A stretch of DNA of 64,000 nt. Source: Kaistia dalseonensis. Its GTDB lineage: Bacteria; Pseudomonadota; Alphaproteobacteria; Rhizobiales; Kaistiaceae. Of this stretch, positions 29,432 through 37,825 are shown piece by piece (positions within the stretch are counted from its first letter, which is position 1; every line of letters begins with the position of its first letter). Under the pieces are notes generated by a model. The model ran no database searches and had not been told where the DNA came from. It saw nothing but the letters and a program-made list of their open reading frames with translations. Both the position numbers and the translations under genes were made by a program. The stretch is taken from NCBI RefSeq assembly GCF_030814715.1, contig NZ_JAUSVO010000008.1, positions 1 to 64,000 on the forward strand. The letters run 5' to 3'.

Positions 29432-30313
29432 GTGAGAATGAATACGGCAAAGGCGACCCTTGCTGCCCTGCGGCGGCGCGTGGCGGCGATCGAGGCTTCG
29501 GGTGAAACCGAGGGGCGCGAGGCCGCGCGGATCGTCGGGCTCGACCAGGGCGAAGTCGATGCGGCGCTGGGTGGCGGGCTTGCCTGTGGCGCGTTGCACG
29601 AGATCCATGCCGCCGCCGGTGCCGATAATGCGGCAGCGAGCGGTTTCGCCGCCGCACTCGTGCTCAGGGCCGCGCCGCAGGATCGGCCGGTCATCTGGAT
29701 CCGGCAGGATTATGCCGAGCGGGAGAATGGCGCGCTGCATGCCGATGGGCTGGCGGCGCTCGGCCTCGATCCGGCGCGGCTCATCCTGGTCAAGCTGCGC
29801 GATCCGGTGGCGGTACTGCGGGCGGGCATCGAGGTCGCGCGTTGTGCCGCACTCGGCGCTATCATCGTCGAGGTCTGGGGCGAGCCGAAAGCGCTCGATC
29901 TGACGACGCAGCGCCGGCTCGTGCTCGCAGCCGAAGCCTCCGGCGTGACGATCTTCCTGCTGCGGCCGGGCGCGCAGCCCCTGCCCGGCAGCGCCGAGAC
30001 ACGGTGGCTCGTGCGCGCGGGTCCCGCAGCGGCGCTGCCCATGAATGCGCCCGGCCATCCGACTTTCGACCTGACCTTGTTGCGCCATCGGCACGGCCCC
30101 CCCGGCGGACCCTGGCGCCTGGAGTGGAACCGCGATGCCCAACTCTTCAAGCATCAGGCGCTATTGCGCCATTCTGCTGCCCTTTCTGAGCTCGGACCGC
30201 CTGAAGCGGCTGCCGAGGGCGCCGTTCTTCCGTTCGAGCGCAGAACCGCTCCTGATCGTCGAGAAGGTGAAGGGCGCGCTCCGGATCGTCGCGCCCGATC
30301 CGGAGGCGCTTAA
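29432..30313 (+). CDS. imuA: ImuA, RecA-like component of the SOS mutasome
   Basis: A 293-residue protein with a RecA/SulA-like core (AALRRRVAAIEASG, CGALHEIHAAAGADNAAASG, AAPQDRPVIWIRQDYAERE, TRWLVRAGPA). It works with ImuB and DnaE2 in error-prone repair after DNA damage. The start may be GTG 29432 or ATG 29438; neither has a clear ribosome binding site. The last 60 or so residues overlap the imuB reading frame by 179 bases. This tail is charged and low in complexity, so the conserved part ends earlier. Confidence 0.85.
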   Translation: MRMNTAKATLAALRRRVAAIEASGETEGREAARIVGLDQGEVDAALGGGLACGALHEIHAAAGADNAAASGFAAALVLRAAPQDRPVIWIRQDYAERENGALHADGLAALGLDPARLILVKLRDPVAVLRAGIEVARCAALGAIIVEVWGEPKALDLTTQRRLVLAAEASGVTIFLLRPGAQPLPGSAETRWLVRAGPAAALPMNAPGHPTFDLTLLRHRHGPPGGPWRLEWNRDAQLFKHQALLRHSAALSELGPPEAAAEGAVLPFERRTAPDRREGEGRAPDRRARSGGA

Positions 30314-31700
30314 GCTCGGCCTGGGCACCGACCTGTCGCTCGCCGAAGCGCGGGCGCGGATTGCCAATCTGCTGGTGGCCGATCATGATCCTGTCGCGGA
30401 TGAGGCGCTGATCGAGCGGATCGCCGACTGGTGCGATCGCTATACGCCGCTCGTCGCCCGCTATGGTCCGAACGGGCTGATCCTCGATATTACCGGCGCG
30501 GCACATCTCTTCAGGGGCGAGGCCGCGCTTCTCGCCGATGTCATGGCGCGCCTCGCCACCTTCGGCCTGTCCGCTTATGGCGTCATCGCCGGGACGCCCG
30601 ATACGGCGCGCGCGCTCGTGCGGATCGGGCGGACGATGATCGTGGAGCCGGGACGGGAGGCGGAGGCCGTCCGCCCGCTCTCCGTCACCGCGCTCGATCT
30701 CGATGAAGCGCGAACGCTCGCCCTGACACGCGCCGGCTTGAAGACGATCGGCGATCTGGTGGAGCGGCCGCGCGCGCCGCTCGCCGCGCGCTTCGGCGCC
30801 GATTGCGTCGATCGGCTCGAGCGACTGATCGGCAGGGCCGAGCACCCGGTCTCGCCGCGCCGCCTCGTGCCGGCGGTTCTGGCCGAGCGCATCTTCTTCG
30901 AGCCGATCGCGCATGCGGACGACATGAATGCCTCTCTCCGGGCGCTGGCTGCGGATATCGCCGCCCTCCTGCAGACGCGCGGCGAAGGCGGCCGGGCCTT
31001 CGAGGCGAGCTTCTATCGTGTCGATGGGCTCGTCAGGCGGATTTCGGTCGCGACCGCGCGTCCCAATCGCGATCCTGTCGCGATTGCGCGCCTCTTCCAT
31101 GAAAAGCTCGATGCGCTGTCGGACCCGCTCGAGGCCGGCTTCGGCTTTGACCTGATCCGGCTCGGTGCGTTCCGGACCGAGCCGTTCCTCGAGGCTCAAT
31201 CCAGCCTCGATGGCCATGCGCTCGATGATGACGCCGTGTCCGATCTGGTGGATCGGCTCGGCGCCCGTTTCGGTGTGGAGCGGGTGCTGCGCTTCGTGCC
31301 GGAGGATACGCATATTCCCGAGCGCCGTGCCCGGGCCGTGCCGGCTCTCAGCCTGGACGACCCGTCGTGCCCGGGCTGGGACGAGGGCTTCCTGTCGGGC
31401 GAGCCGCCGCAACGTCCGCTCAGCCTGTTCAACCCGCCCGAGCCGGTGGAGGCCCTGGCGGGTGTGCCGGACGGGCCGCCGCTCAGTTTTCGCTGGCGCC
31501 GCGTGCTGCATCAGGTTGCGCGCGCGGAAGGCCCCGAGCGCATCGCGCCGGAATGGTGGCGGGCGAACGACGATACGCGCGAGCGCGACTATTACCGCGT
31601 CGAAGACCGGGAGGGCCGCCGCTTCTGGCTGTTCCGCGAGGGGCTTTATCAAGAGCAGCAACCCGGCCCGCGCTGGTATCTGCATGGGCTTTTCGCATGA
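30135..31700 (+). CDS. imuB: ImuB, catalytically inactive Y-family polymerase homologue
   Basis: A 521-residue Y-family-like protein. The N-terminal catalytic Asp of true polymerases is missing (CAILLPFLSSDRLKRL), and the SIDE motif is replaced (YGPNGLILDITGA). So it is a scaffold, as in other ImuB proteins. QRPLSLF at 426-432 matches the beta-clamp-binding pattern QxxLxLF. The C-terminal part is the ImuB-specific tail that contacts ImuA and DnaE2. It overlaps imuA by 179 bases and joins dnaE2 through an ATGA overlap. Confidence 0.9.
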   Translation: MPNSSSIRRYCAILLPFLSSDRLKRLPRAPFFRSSAEPLLIVEKVKGALRIVAPDPEALKLGLGTDLSLAEARARIANLLVADHDPVADEALIERIADWCDRYTPLVARYGPNGLILDITGAAHLFRGEAALLADVMARLATFGLSAYGVIAGTPDTARALVRIGRTMIVEPGREAEAVRPLSVTALDLDEARTLALTRAGLKTIGDLVERPRAPLAARFGADCVDRLERLIGRAEHPVSPRRLVPAVLAERIFFEPIAHADDMNASLRALAADIAALLQTRGEGGRAFEASFYRVDGLVRRISVATARPNRDPVAIARLFHEKLDALSDPLEAGFGFDLIRLGAFRTEPFLEAQSSLDGHALDDDAVSDLVDRLGARFGVERVLRFVPEDTHIPERRARAVPALSLDDPSCPGWDEGFLSGEPPQRPLSLFNPPEPVEALAGVPDGPPLSFRWRRVLHQVARAEGPERIAPEWWRANDDTRERDYYRVEDREGRRFWLFREGLYQEQQPGPRWYLHGLFA

Positions 31701-34700
31701 CCGCCTATGCGGAACTCGCCGTCATGAGCAACTTCTCCTTTCTCGAGGGTGGGTCGCATGGGTCCGAACTGGTCGTTCAGGCGCATGCGCTCGGCCTGTC
31801 GGGGATCGGCATTGCCGATCGCAATACGTTTGCCGGCATTGTTCGCGCGCATCACGCCTGGTGCGACGAGGACAGTGGAAACTCGCGCGCCGCAGGCTTC
31901 CGGCTGGTCGTCGGCGTGCGTCTCGTCTTCAGGGATGGTGCGCCGGATATCCTCGCCTACCCGACCGATCTTGCCGCCTATAGCCGGCTTTGCCATCTGC
32001 TCAGCCTCGGCAAGAAGCGGGCGCCGAAGGGCGAATGCCATCTCGATTTCGAAGATCTCGCGGCCTGTGCGGAGGGCTCGCTTTTCATCCTGATGCCGCC
32101 CCGCCAGTCCGAGCCCGATGTGGCGCCCGCCTTGAAGCGCCTGGCCGCTCTTGCGCCGGGGCGCACATGGCTGGGCGCGGTGATGTATCGCAAGGGCGAT
32201 GATCGCCGCCGCCTGGCCGGATTGTTCGATCGGGCGACCAGCGCCGGCGTGCCGCTCATCGCGGTCAACGACGTGCTCTATCACGCGCCGGAGCGGCGAC
32301 CCTTGCAGGACGTACTCTCCTGCATCCGCGCGAAGACGACGATCGAGAAGGCCGGGCGATTGCTCGAGGCCAATGCCGAGCGCCATCTGAAGAGCGGCGT
32401 GGAAATGGCGCGGCTCTTTCGCGATTGCCCCGATGCGATCTCGGAGACCGGACGTTTCCTCGGTCTGATCCGCTTCACGCTCGATGAGATCGCCTACAAA
32501 TATCCGCGCGAGCCGGTGCCCCGGGGCATGAGCCCGCATCGCTATCTGCAGCAACTGGTCTTTCGCGGGGCGGCCAGACGCTATCCCGTCAAGATACCGC
32601 CCGCGATCCGCAAGCAGATCAAGCACGAATTGCTGCTCGTGCGGAAACTCGACTATCCGGCCTATTTCATCACGGTCCACGACATCGTGGAATATGCGAA
32701 TGATATGGGCATTCTCTGCCAGGGGCGCGGATCGGCGGCGAATTCCGTCATCTGCTTCTGCCTCGGCGTGACCGCCGTCGACCCGATGCGCCACAAGCTC
32801 CTGTTCGAGCGGTTTCTCTCGACCGAGCGCAAGGAGCCGCCGGATATCGACGTGGACTTCGAGCATGAGCGGCGCGAGGAGGTCATCCAGTATATCTATC
32901 GCCGCTATGGGCGGCTGCGGGCCGCGATCTGCGCGACCGTCATTTCCTACCGCACGAAGAGCGCTGTTCGCGAGGTCGGCAAGGCGCTCGGCCTTTCCGA
33001 GGATGCAATCCTGGCTCTGGGCGGTACCGTCTGGGGCGGTGGCTGGGGCTCGGAGATCCAGCAGAAGCACATCCGCGAATCCGGCCTCGATCCGAAGAAC
33101 AAGGCGATCGAGCGCGTGGTTCGGCTGGCGATGGAGCTGCGGGGCTTTCCCCGCCATCTGTCGCAGCATGTCGGCGGCTTCGTGCTGACGCGCAAGCTGC
33201 TGAGCGATCTCGTCCCGAGCGGTCCGGCGGCGATGGAGGACCGTAGCTTCATCGAATGGGACAAGAACGATGTGGCGACGCTCAAGATGATGAAGGTCGA
33301 TATTCTCGGCCTCGGCATGCTGACCTGTATCCGCAAGGCGTTCGACCTGATCGAAGGTGCCGGCGGCGAGCATTATGAACTCCATACCGTCCCGGTCGAG
33401 GATCCGGCGGTCTACGACATGCTCTGCAAGGGCGACTCGGTCGGCGTTTTCCAGGTCGAGAGCCGCGCGCAGATGAACATGCTGCCGCGCCTGCAGCCGC
33501 GTAAATTCTACGACCTCGTCATCCAGGTCGCGATCGTTCGGCCTGGCCCGATCCAGGGCAACATGGTCCATCCCTATCTGAAGCGCCGGGCCGGGCTGGA
33601 AAAGCCGAGCTACCCCTCGCCCTCGCCGGAGCATGGCGATCCCGACGAATTGCAGGAGGTTCTCTCCAGAACCCTCGGGGTGCCGATCTTTCAGGAGCAG
33701 GCCATGAAGCTCGCCATGGTCGCTGCGCGGTTCACGGGCGATCAGGCCAATGGCCTGCGCAAGGCCATGGCGACGTTCCGCAATCTGGGAACCATCCATA
33801 AATACAAGGCGATGATGGTCGATGGCATGATCGCGCGCGGCTATGAGCCGGCCTTTGCCGAGAACTGCTTCTCGCAGATTGAAGGGTTCGGCGAATATGG
33901 CTTTCCCGAGAGCCATGCCGCGAGCTTCGCCAAGCTCGTCTACATCTCCGCCTGGATCAAATGCCATCATCCCGCGGCCTTCGCGGCGGCGCTTCTGAAT
34001 GCGCAGCCCATGGGCTTCTACGCCCCGGCGCAGATCGTGCGCGACGCGGCCGAGCATGGCGTGCCGATTCATCCGGTCGACGTCAATGCGAGCTTCTGGG
34101 ACAATACTCTGGAGCCGACCGGGGCCGGCCTCGCGCTCCGGCTCGGCTTTCGCCAGATCGATGGCTTTCGCGAGGACTGGGCGGCGCGGATCACCGCGGC
34201 GCGGGGCGTGGGCTTTGCCGCTATGGATGATCTCGTCCGCCATACCGGCCTCGAGCGGCGCGCCTATGAGAAGCTCGCCGATGCGGATGCGCTGCGCTCG
34301 CTGGACCTCGACCGGCGGCAGGGGCTCTGGGAAGTGCGCCGCCTGCCGAGTTCGGATGTGCTGCCGCTCTTCGCAGCCGCCGACGCGGCGGAACTCGGCG
34401 TCGAGCGCGATGCGCCGCTGCCGCTTATGCCGCTTTCAGAGCATGTCGTCGCCGATTACCAGACGCTTCGGCTCTCGCTGAAGGCACATCCGATGAGCTT
34501 CCTGCGCGAAAGGCTGACCCGCGAGGGCATTTTGTCCGCGGCGGCCACGACCGCGCTCGGCGATGGCACGCGAGCCCGGATGGCCGGCGTCGTGCTCGTG
34601 CGCCAGCGGCCGGGCAAGGGGAATGTCGTCTTCATGACGCTGGAAGACGAGACCGGCATCGTCAATGTCGTCGTCTGGACCAAGCTCTTCGACAAGTTCC

Positions 34701-34948
34701 GCCGCACGATCATCGGTGCCAAGCTCGTGCTGGTGGAGGGCGCGATCCAGCGGAGCACCGAAAACGTCGTTCATCTGGTCGCGCGCAATCTCGTCGATCG
34801 CACGGACGATCTGCGTCACCTCGCCGAAGACCGGCGGCCGAAGCTCGATCCCTCCCGCGCCGACGAGATCGTCCATCCGCAATATCCGCGCAGCGCGAGC
34901 CATCCGCGCAATGTCCGCGTCATCCCGAAATCAAGGGATTTCCATTGA
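31697..34948 (+). CDS. dnaE2: Error-prone DNA polymerase DnaE2
   Basis: A 1083-residue C-family polymerase carrying out SOS mutagenic translesion synthesis with ImuA and ImuB. The order is a PHP domain (YAELAVMSNFSFLEGGSHGS onward), palm with PDIDVDF (382-388) carrying catalytic aspartates, the finger region, and a C-terminal OB fold (ARMAGVVLVRQRPGKGNVVF). It is shorter than replicative DnaE, as normal for DnaE2. The ATG overlaps the imuB stop (ATGA), a sign of coupled translation. Confidence 0.95.
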   Translation: MTAYAELAVMSNFSFLEGGSHGSELVVQAHALGLSGIGIADRNTFAGIVRAHHAWCDEDSGNSRAAGFRLVVGVRLVFRDGAPDILAYPTDLAAYSRLCHLLSLGKKRAPKGECHLDFEDLAACAEGSLFILMPPRQSEPDVAPALKRLAALAPGRTWLGAVMYRKGDDRRRLAGLFDRATSAGVPLIAVNDVLYHAPERRPLQDVLSCIRAKTTIEKAGRLLEANAERHLKSGVEMARLFRDCPDAISETGRFLGLIRFTLDEIAYKYPREPVPRGMSPHRYLQQLVFRGAARRYPVKIPPAIRKQIKHELLLVRKLDYPAYFITVHDIVEYANDMGILCQGRGSAANSVICFCLGVTAVDPMRHKLLFERFLSTERKEPPDIDVDFEHERREEVIQYIYRRYGRLRAAICATVISYRTKSAVREVGKALGLSEDAILALGGTVWGGGWGSEIQQKHIRESGLDPKNKAIERVVRLAMELRGFPRHLSQHVGGFVLTRKLLSDLVPSGPAAMEDRSFIEWDKNDVATLKMMKVDILGLGMLTCIRKAFDLIEGAGGEHYELHTVPVEDPAVYDMLCKGDSVGVFQVESRAQMNMLPRLQPRKFYDLVIQVAIVRPGPIQGNMVHPYLKRRAGLEKPSYPSPSPEHGDPDELQEVLSRTLGVPIFQEQAMKLAMVAARFTGDQANGLRKAMATFRNLGTIHKYKAMMVDGMIARGYEPAFAENCFSQIEGFGEYGFPESHAASFAKLVYISAWIKCHHPAAFAAALLNAQPMGFYAPAQIVRDAAEHGVPIHPVDVNASFWDNTLEPTGAGLALRLGFRQIDGFREDWAARITAARGVGFAAMDDLVRHTGLERRAYEKLADADALRSLDLDRRQGLWEVRRLPSSDVLPLFAAADAAELGVERDAPLPLMPLSEHVVADYQTLRLSLKAHPMSFLRERLTREGILSAAATTALGDGTRARMAGVVLVRQRPGKGNVVFMTLEDETGIVNVVVWTKLFDKFRRTIIGAKLVLVEGAIQRSTENVVHLVARNLVDRTDDLRHLAEDRRPKLDPSRADEIVHPQYPRSASHPRNVRVIPKSRDFH

Positions 34949-35017
34949 CGATCTGGCCAGAGCCATCGCGTGAGGCCGGACATCTGTCCGGCCCGCCTGA
35001 CACGCGATAGAGGCCGA

Positions 35018-35326
35018 TCAATATTCGAGATCGTAGACCAGCAGGCCGTCAATGCCGCCCTCGGCCGCCGAGACGATCTTGGCGCCGACCTTGGCGTGTT
35101 CCTCGTCGGCGAGATATTGGTCGCGCGCCGCGGCCGTGCGGAACGTCACGATGAAGCCTTCCGAAAAGCCCTTGTCGAGACCTTCCGGGCTCGAATTCGG
35201 GGCAATCACAATCCCGGTCAGGCCAGGTACGCGCGGCTTCAGTGCCTGCAAGGCGTTATAGATATCGTCCTTCATCCCATCGGTCGTGTCGGCGCGATAG
35301 TTGATGAAGACGCAATGGCTGATCAT
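35018..35326 (-). CDS. Dabb (stress-responsive A/B barrel) domain protein
   Basis: A 102-residue single-domain protein (HCVFINYRADTTDGMKDDIY, LKPRVPGLTGIVIAPNSSPE, GFIVTFRTAAARDQYLAD), which matches the dimeric ferredoxin-like Dabb family. Members range from small-molecule cyclases to stress proteins of unknown role. It begins 23 bp after the GMC gene and shares its LacI-type operator, so it belongs to the catabolic regulon. Confidence 0.82.
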   Translation of the reverse strand: MISHCVFINYRADTTDGMKDDIYNALQALKPRVPGLTGIVIAPNSSPEGLDKGFSEGFIVTFRTAAARDQYLADEEHAKVGAKIVSAAEGGIDGLLVYDLEY

Positions 35327-35349
35327 CGAGCTTTCCTGTCCCTTGATGC

Positions 35350-36984
35350 TTAGGCGGCCTTTGGCCGTGATTCTTCGATCGCTTCGACCGTAACCCGGGG
35401 CAGGGGCGTCGCGCCACGAATAAGATCAGCCGCCTTTTCACCGATCATGATGCTCGGGGCGTTGGTGTTGGACGAATTCACCATCGGCATGATCGAGGAA
35501 TCGGCGACCCGGAGGCCCGCAAGGCCGCGCACGCGCAACTCCGGATCGACCACGGCGAGATCGTCAATGCCCATCTTGCAGGTGCCGGCCGGGTGGTGAT
35601 CGGTCTTGGCATGGCGGCAGCCATAGTCGAAGAGGTCCTTGTCCGAGAGGACATTCGGGCCCGGCAGCCGCTCGGCCATGACGAAGGGGGAAAGCGCCTT
35701 CTGCTGCATGATTTCGCGCGCGAGCTTCAGCCCCTCGAGCGACATGGCCCTGTCATAGGGGTCGGCCCAGTAATTCGGATCGATCAGCGGGGCGGCGGCG
35801 GGATCGCTCGAGGCGAGGCGCACCGTGCCGCGCGAGCGGGGGCGGAGGAAGGCGGAGTTCAGCGTCACGCCGGCATTCTTCAGCTTGGCGACGCCGGCCT
35901 CGATGCCGGAGCCGAGGCCGAGATGAAACTGGATATCGGGCGAGCGCGCCTCGGGATCGGCATACCAGAACCCACCCGTCTCGAAGAGCGAGGAGGCGAC
36001 CGGCCCTTGCTTGAACAGGAGATATTCGAGCCCGGCCCAGGCCGAGCGATACCATTTGGCGTAGCCGTCATAGGTATGGTCGCCGGTGCATTCGGCGATG
36101 ACGAAGAGATCGAGATGGTCCTGCAGATTGCCGCCGACGCCGGCGAGATCGTGGACGACCGGCACGCCGACGGATCGAAGATGAGCGGCCGGCCCGATGC
36201 CCGATTGCAGCAGCAGCTTGGGCGAGCCGATCGCGCCGCTCGAAACGATCACCTCGCTCCCGGCGTGATGGGTCTGCTTCGTGCCGCCCTCGATCGTCTC
36301 GACACCGATCGCCCGGCCCTTCTCGACCAAGATACGCAGGACCTGCACGCCGGTGCGAATGGTGAGATTGGCGCGGCCGCGCGCCGGCTTCAGATAGCCC
36401 GTTGCGGCAGAGGAGCGGCGGGCATGCTTCTGCGACAATTGGTAGAAGCCGATGCCGGCCTGGCGCGCGCCGTTGAAATCGAAATTGTAGGGAATGCCGC
36501 GTTCCTGCGCCGCCCGCATGAAGGCGTCACAGATCGGCAACGGCGCGACCGGCATGGAGACGCCGATCGGCCCGCCATAGCTGTGAAAGGTATCGTTGAA
36601 GCGCTGATTGTCCTCGGCGCGCTTGAAATAGGGCAGCACCTCTTCATACGACCAGCCACGGCACCCGGCCTGGGCCCATTCGTCATAATCGAGGCGGTTG
36701 CCGCGGGTGTAGAGCTGCGCGTTGATGGTCGAGCCGCCGCCGATGACCTTTGCCTGCGTATAGCGCAGCACGCGGCCGTTCATGTGCTTCTGCGGCACGG
36801 TCGACCAGCCCCAGGAGCCGATGCCCTTGGTCATCTTGGCGAAGCCGGCCGGCCAGTGATAGAGCGGGTTCCTGTCTTCGCCCCCGGCTTCCAGCAGCAG
36901 CACCTTGACCGCCGGATCCTCCGAAAGCCGCGCCGCGATCGCGCAGCCGGCCGGCCCTCCACCGACGACGATATAGTCGACCAT
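35350..36984 (-). CDS. GMC-family FAD-dependent alcohol/choline-type dehydrogenase
   Basis: A 544-residue flavoprotein. VGGGPAGCAIAARL binds FAD, VIGGGSTINAQLYTRG is GMC signature 1, and SSGAIGSPKLLLQSGIGPA is signature 2. At the C-terminus the catalytic His is in DHHPAGTCKMG, and the partner Asn in SNTNAPSIMIGEKAADLI. It oxidises a primary or secondary alcohol, passing electrons to a quinone or oxygen. A CGGGAGGAGG ribosome binding site fixes the start at 36984. TTGGAACGTTCCAA lies 38 bp upstream of it. Confidence 0.9.
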   Translation of the reverse strand: MVDYIVVGGGPAGCAIAARLSEDPAVKVLLLEAGGEDRNPLYHWPAGFAKMTKGIGSWGWSTVPQKHMNGRVLRYTQAKVIGGGSTINAQLYTRGNRLDYDEWAQAGCRGWSYEEVLPYFKRAEDNQRFNDTFHSYGGPIGVSMPVAPLPICDAFMRAAQERGIPYNFDFNGARQAGIGFYQLSQKHARRSSAATGYLKPARGRANLTIRTGVQVLRILVEKGRAIGVETIEGGTKQTHHAGSEVIVSSGAIGSPKLLLQSGIGPAAHLRSVGVPVVHDLAGVGGNLQDHLDLFVIAECTGDHTYDGYAKWYRSAWAGLEYLLFKQGPVASSLFETGGFWYADPEARSPDIQFHLGLGSGIEAGVAKLKNAGVTLNSAFLRPRSRGTVRLASSDPAAAPLIDPNYWADPYDRAMSLEGLKLAREIMQQKALSPFVMAERLPGPNVLSDKDLFDYGCRHAKTDHHPAGTCKMGIDDLAVVDPELRVRGLAGLRVADSSIMPMVNSSNTNAPSIMIGEKAADLIRGATPLPRVTVEAIEESRPKAA

Positions 36985-37022
36985 CTCTCTTCCTCCTCCC
37001 GTTCTCGTCCGAGTGGACAAGA

Positions 37023-37036
37023 TTGGAACGTTCCAA
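37023..37036. promoter_or_regulatory. LacI-type operator (site A), before the GMC-Dabb genes
   Basis: The perfect 14-bp palindrome TTGGAACGTTCCAA, 38 bp before the GMC start and 9 bp after the SDR stop. The same sequence occurs at 47985-47998 and 50103-50116, the latter before the lacI-type gene. Confidence 0.8.
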
Positions 37037-37045
37037 AATAGGGGC

Positions 37046-37825
37046 CTAAAGACGCGGGATGGCGAGGCCGCCATCCACCTCGATCACGGCACCCGACGAG
37101 AAGGCGAACGCGCCCGAGGCGAGCGCGACGACGGCGCGGGCGACATCGCTGCCCTCGCCCCATCGGCCAGCCGGCACGAGGCCGCCTTCGATCAGCCGGT
37201 CATATTTGCCGGCGACGCCGGCGGTCATGTCGGTGCGGATCACGCCCGGCCGCACCTCAAAGACGCCGATATCGGTCTTCGCCAGGCGCAAAGCGAGGTT
37301 CTGGACGAACATGGCGAGCCCGGCCTTCGAGATGCAGTAATCCGTCCGCTCCGGCGAGGCGAGCGCCGCCGACACCGAGGAAACGGTGACGACGGCGCGC
37401 GGAAGGACGGCCTGCCGCGCGAGCATGCGCTTTGTCACCGCCTGGGTCAGGAACAGCGTGCCGCGCAGGTTGACGCCGATCACGATATCGAAGTTCTGCG
37501 GCTCGAGATCGAGCAGATCGCCGCGCACCGGCGCCCCGATCCCGGCATTGTTGACGAGCAGGTCGATCGGGCCGAGTTCTCGTTCGATCTCGTCGAGTGC
37601 GGCGGCGTGGGCCGGCAGGTCGGCGAGGTCGAAGGCGGAGAACAGCGCCCGCGCGCCGAGCGCGGTGACCTTCGCCACGGCCGCCTCGGCCTCCGCGTCG
37701 TGCTGCGTCCCGGTCAGCGCGATGTCGTACCCGGCAGCGGCCAGCGCCTCGGCGATGGCGAGTCCGATGCCACGGCGGGCGCCGGTCACGAGCGCGACCG
37801 GCCGGTTGGATGAAGAGATCGTCAT
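37046..37825 (-). CDS. Short-chain dehydrogenase/reductase in the catabolic cluster
   Basis: A 259-residue classical SDR. TGARRGIGLAIA binds NAD(P); NNAG, the active-site Ser in TVSSVSA and YCISK (Tyr, Lys) are intact. GGLAIPRL is the usual C-terminus. Its start overlaps the stop of the second GMC gene (ATGA), so the two are translated together and probably act one after the other, for example on an alcohol or keto group of the substrate. Confidence 0.88.
   Translation of the reverse strand: MTISSSNRPVALVTGARRGIGLAIAEALAAAGYDIALTGTQHDAEAEAAVAKVTALGARALFSAFDLADLPAHAAALDEIERELGPIDLLVNNAGIGAPVRGDLLDLEPQNFDIVIGVNLRGTLFLTQAVTKRMLARQAVLPRAVVTVSSVSAALASPERTDYCISKAGLAMFVQNLALRLAKTDIGVFEVRPGVIRTDMTAGVAGKYDRLIEGGLVPAGRWGEGSDVARAVVALASGAFAFSSGAVIEVDGGLAIPRL

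Noticed and set aside
29214-29435. Small plus-strand gene between the GNAT gene and imuA
   Set aside because: It covers the imuA promoter and LexA box, is rich in Arg and Ser, and matches no family.
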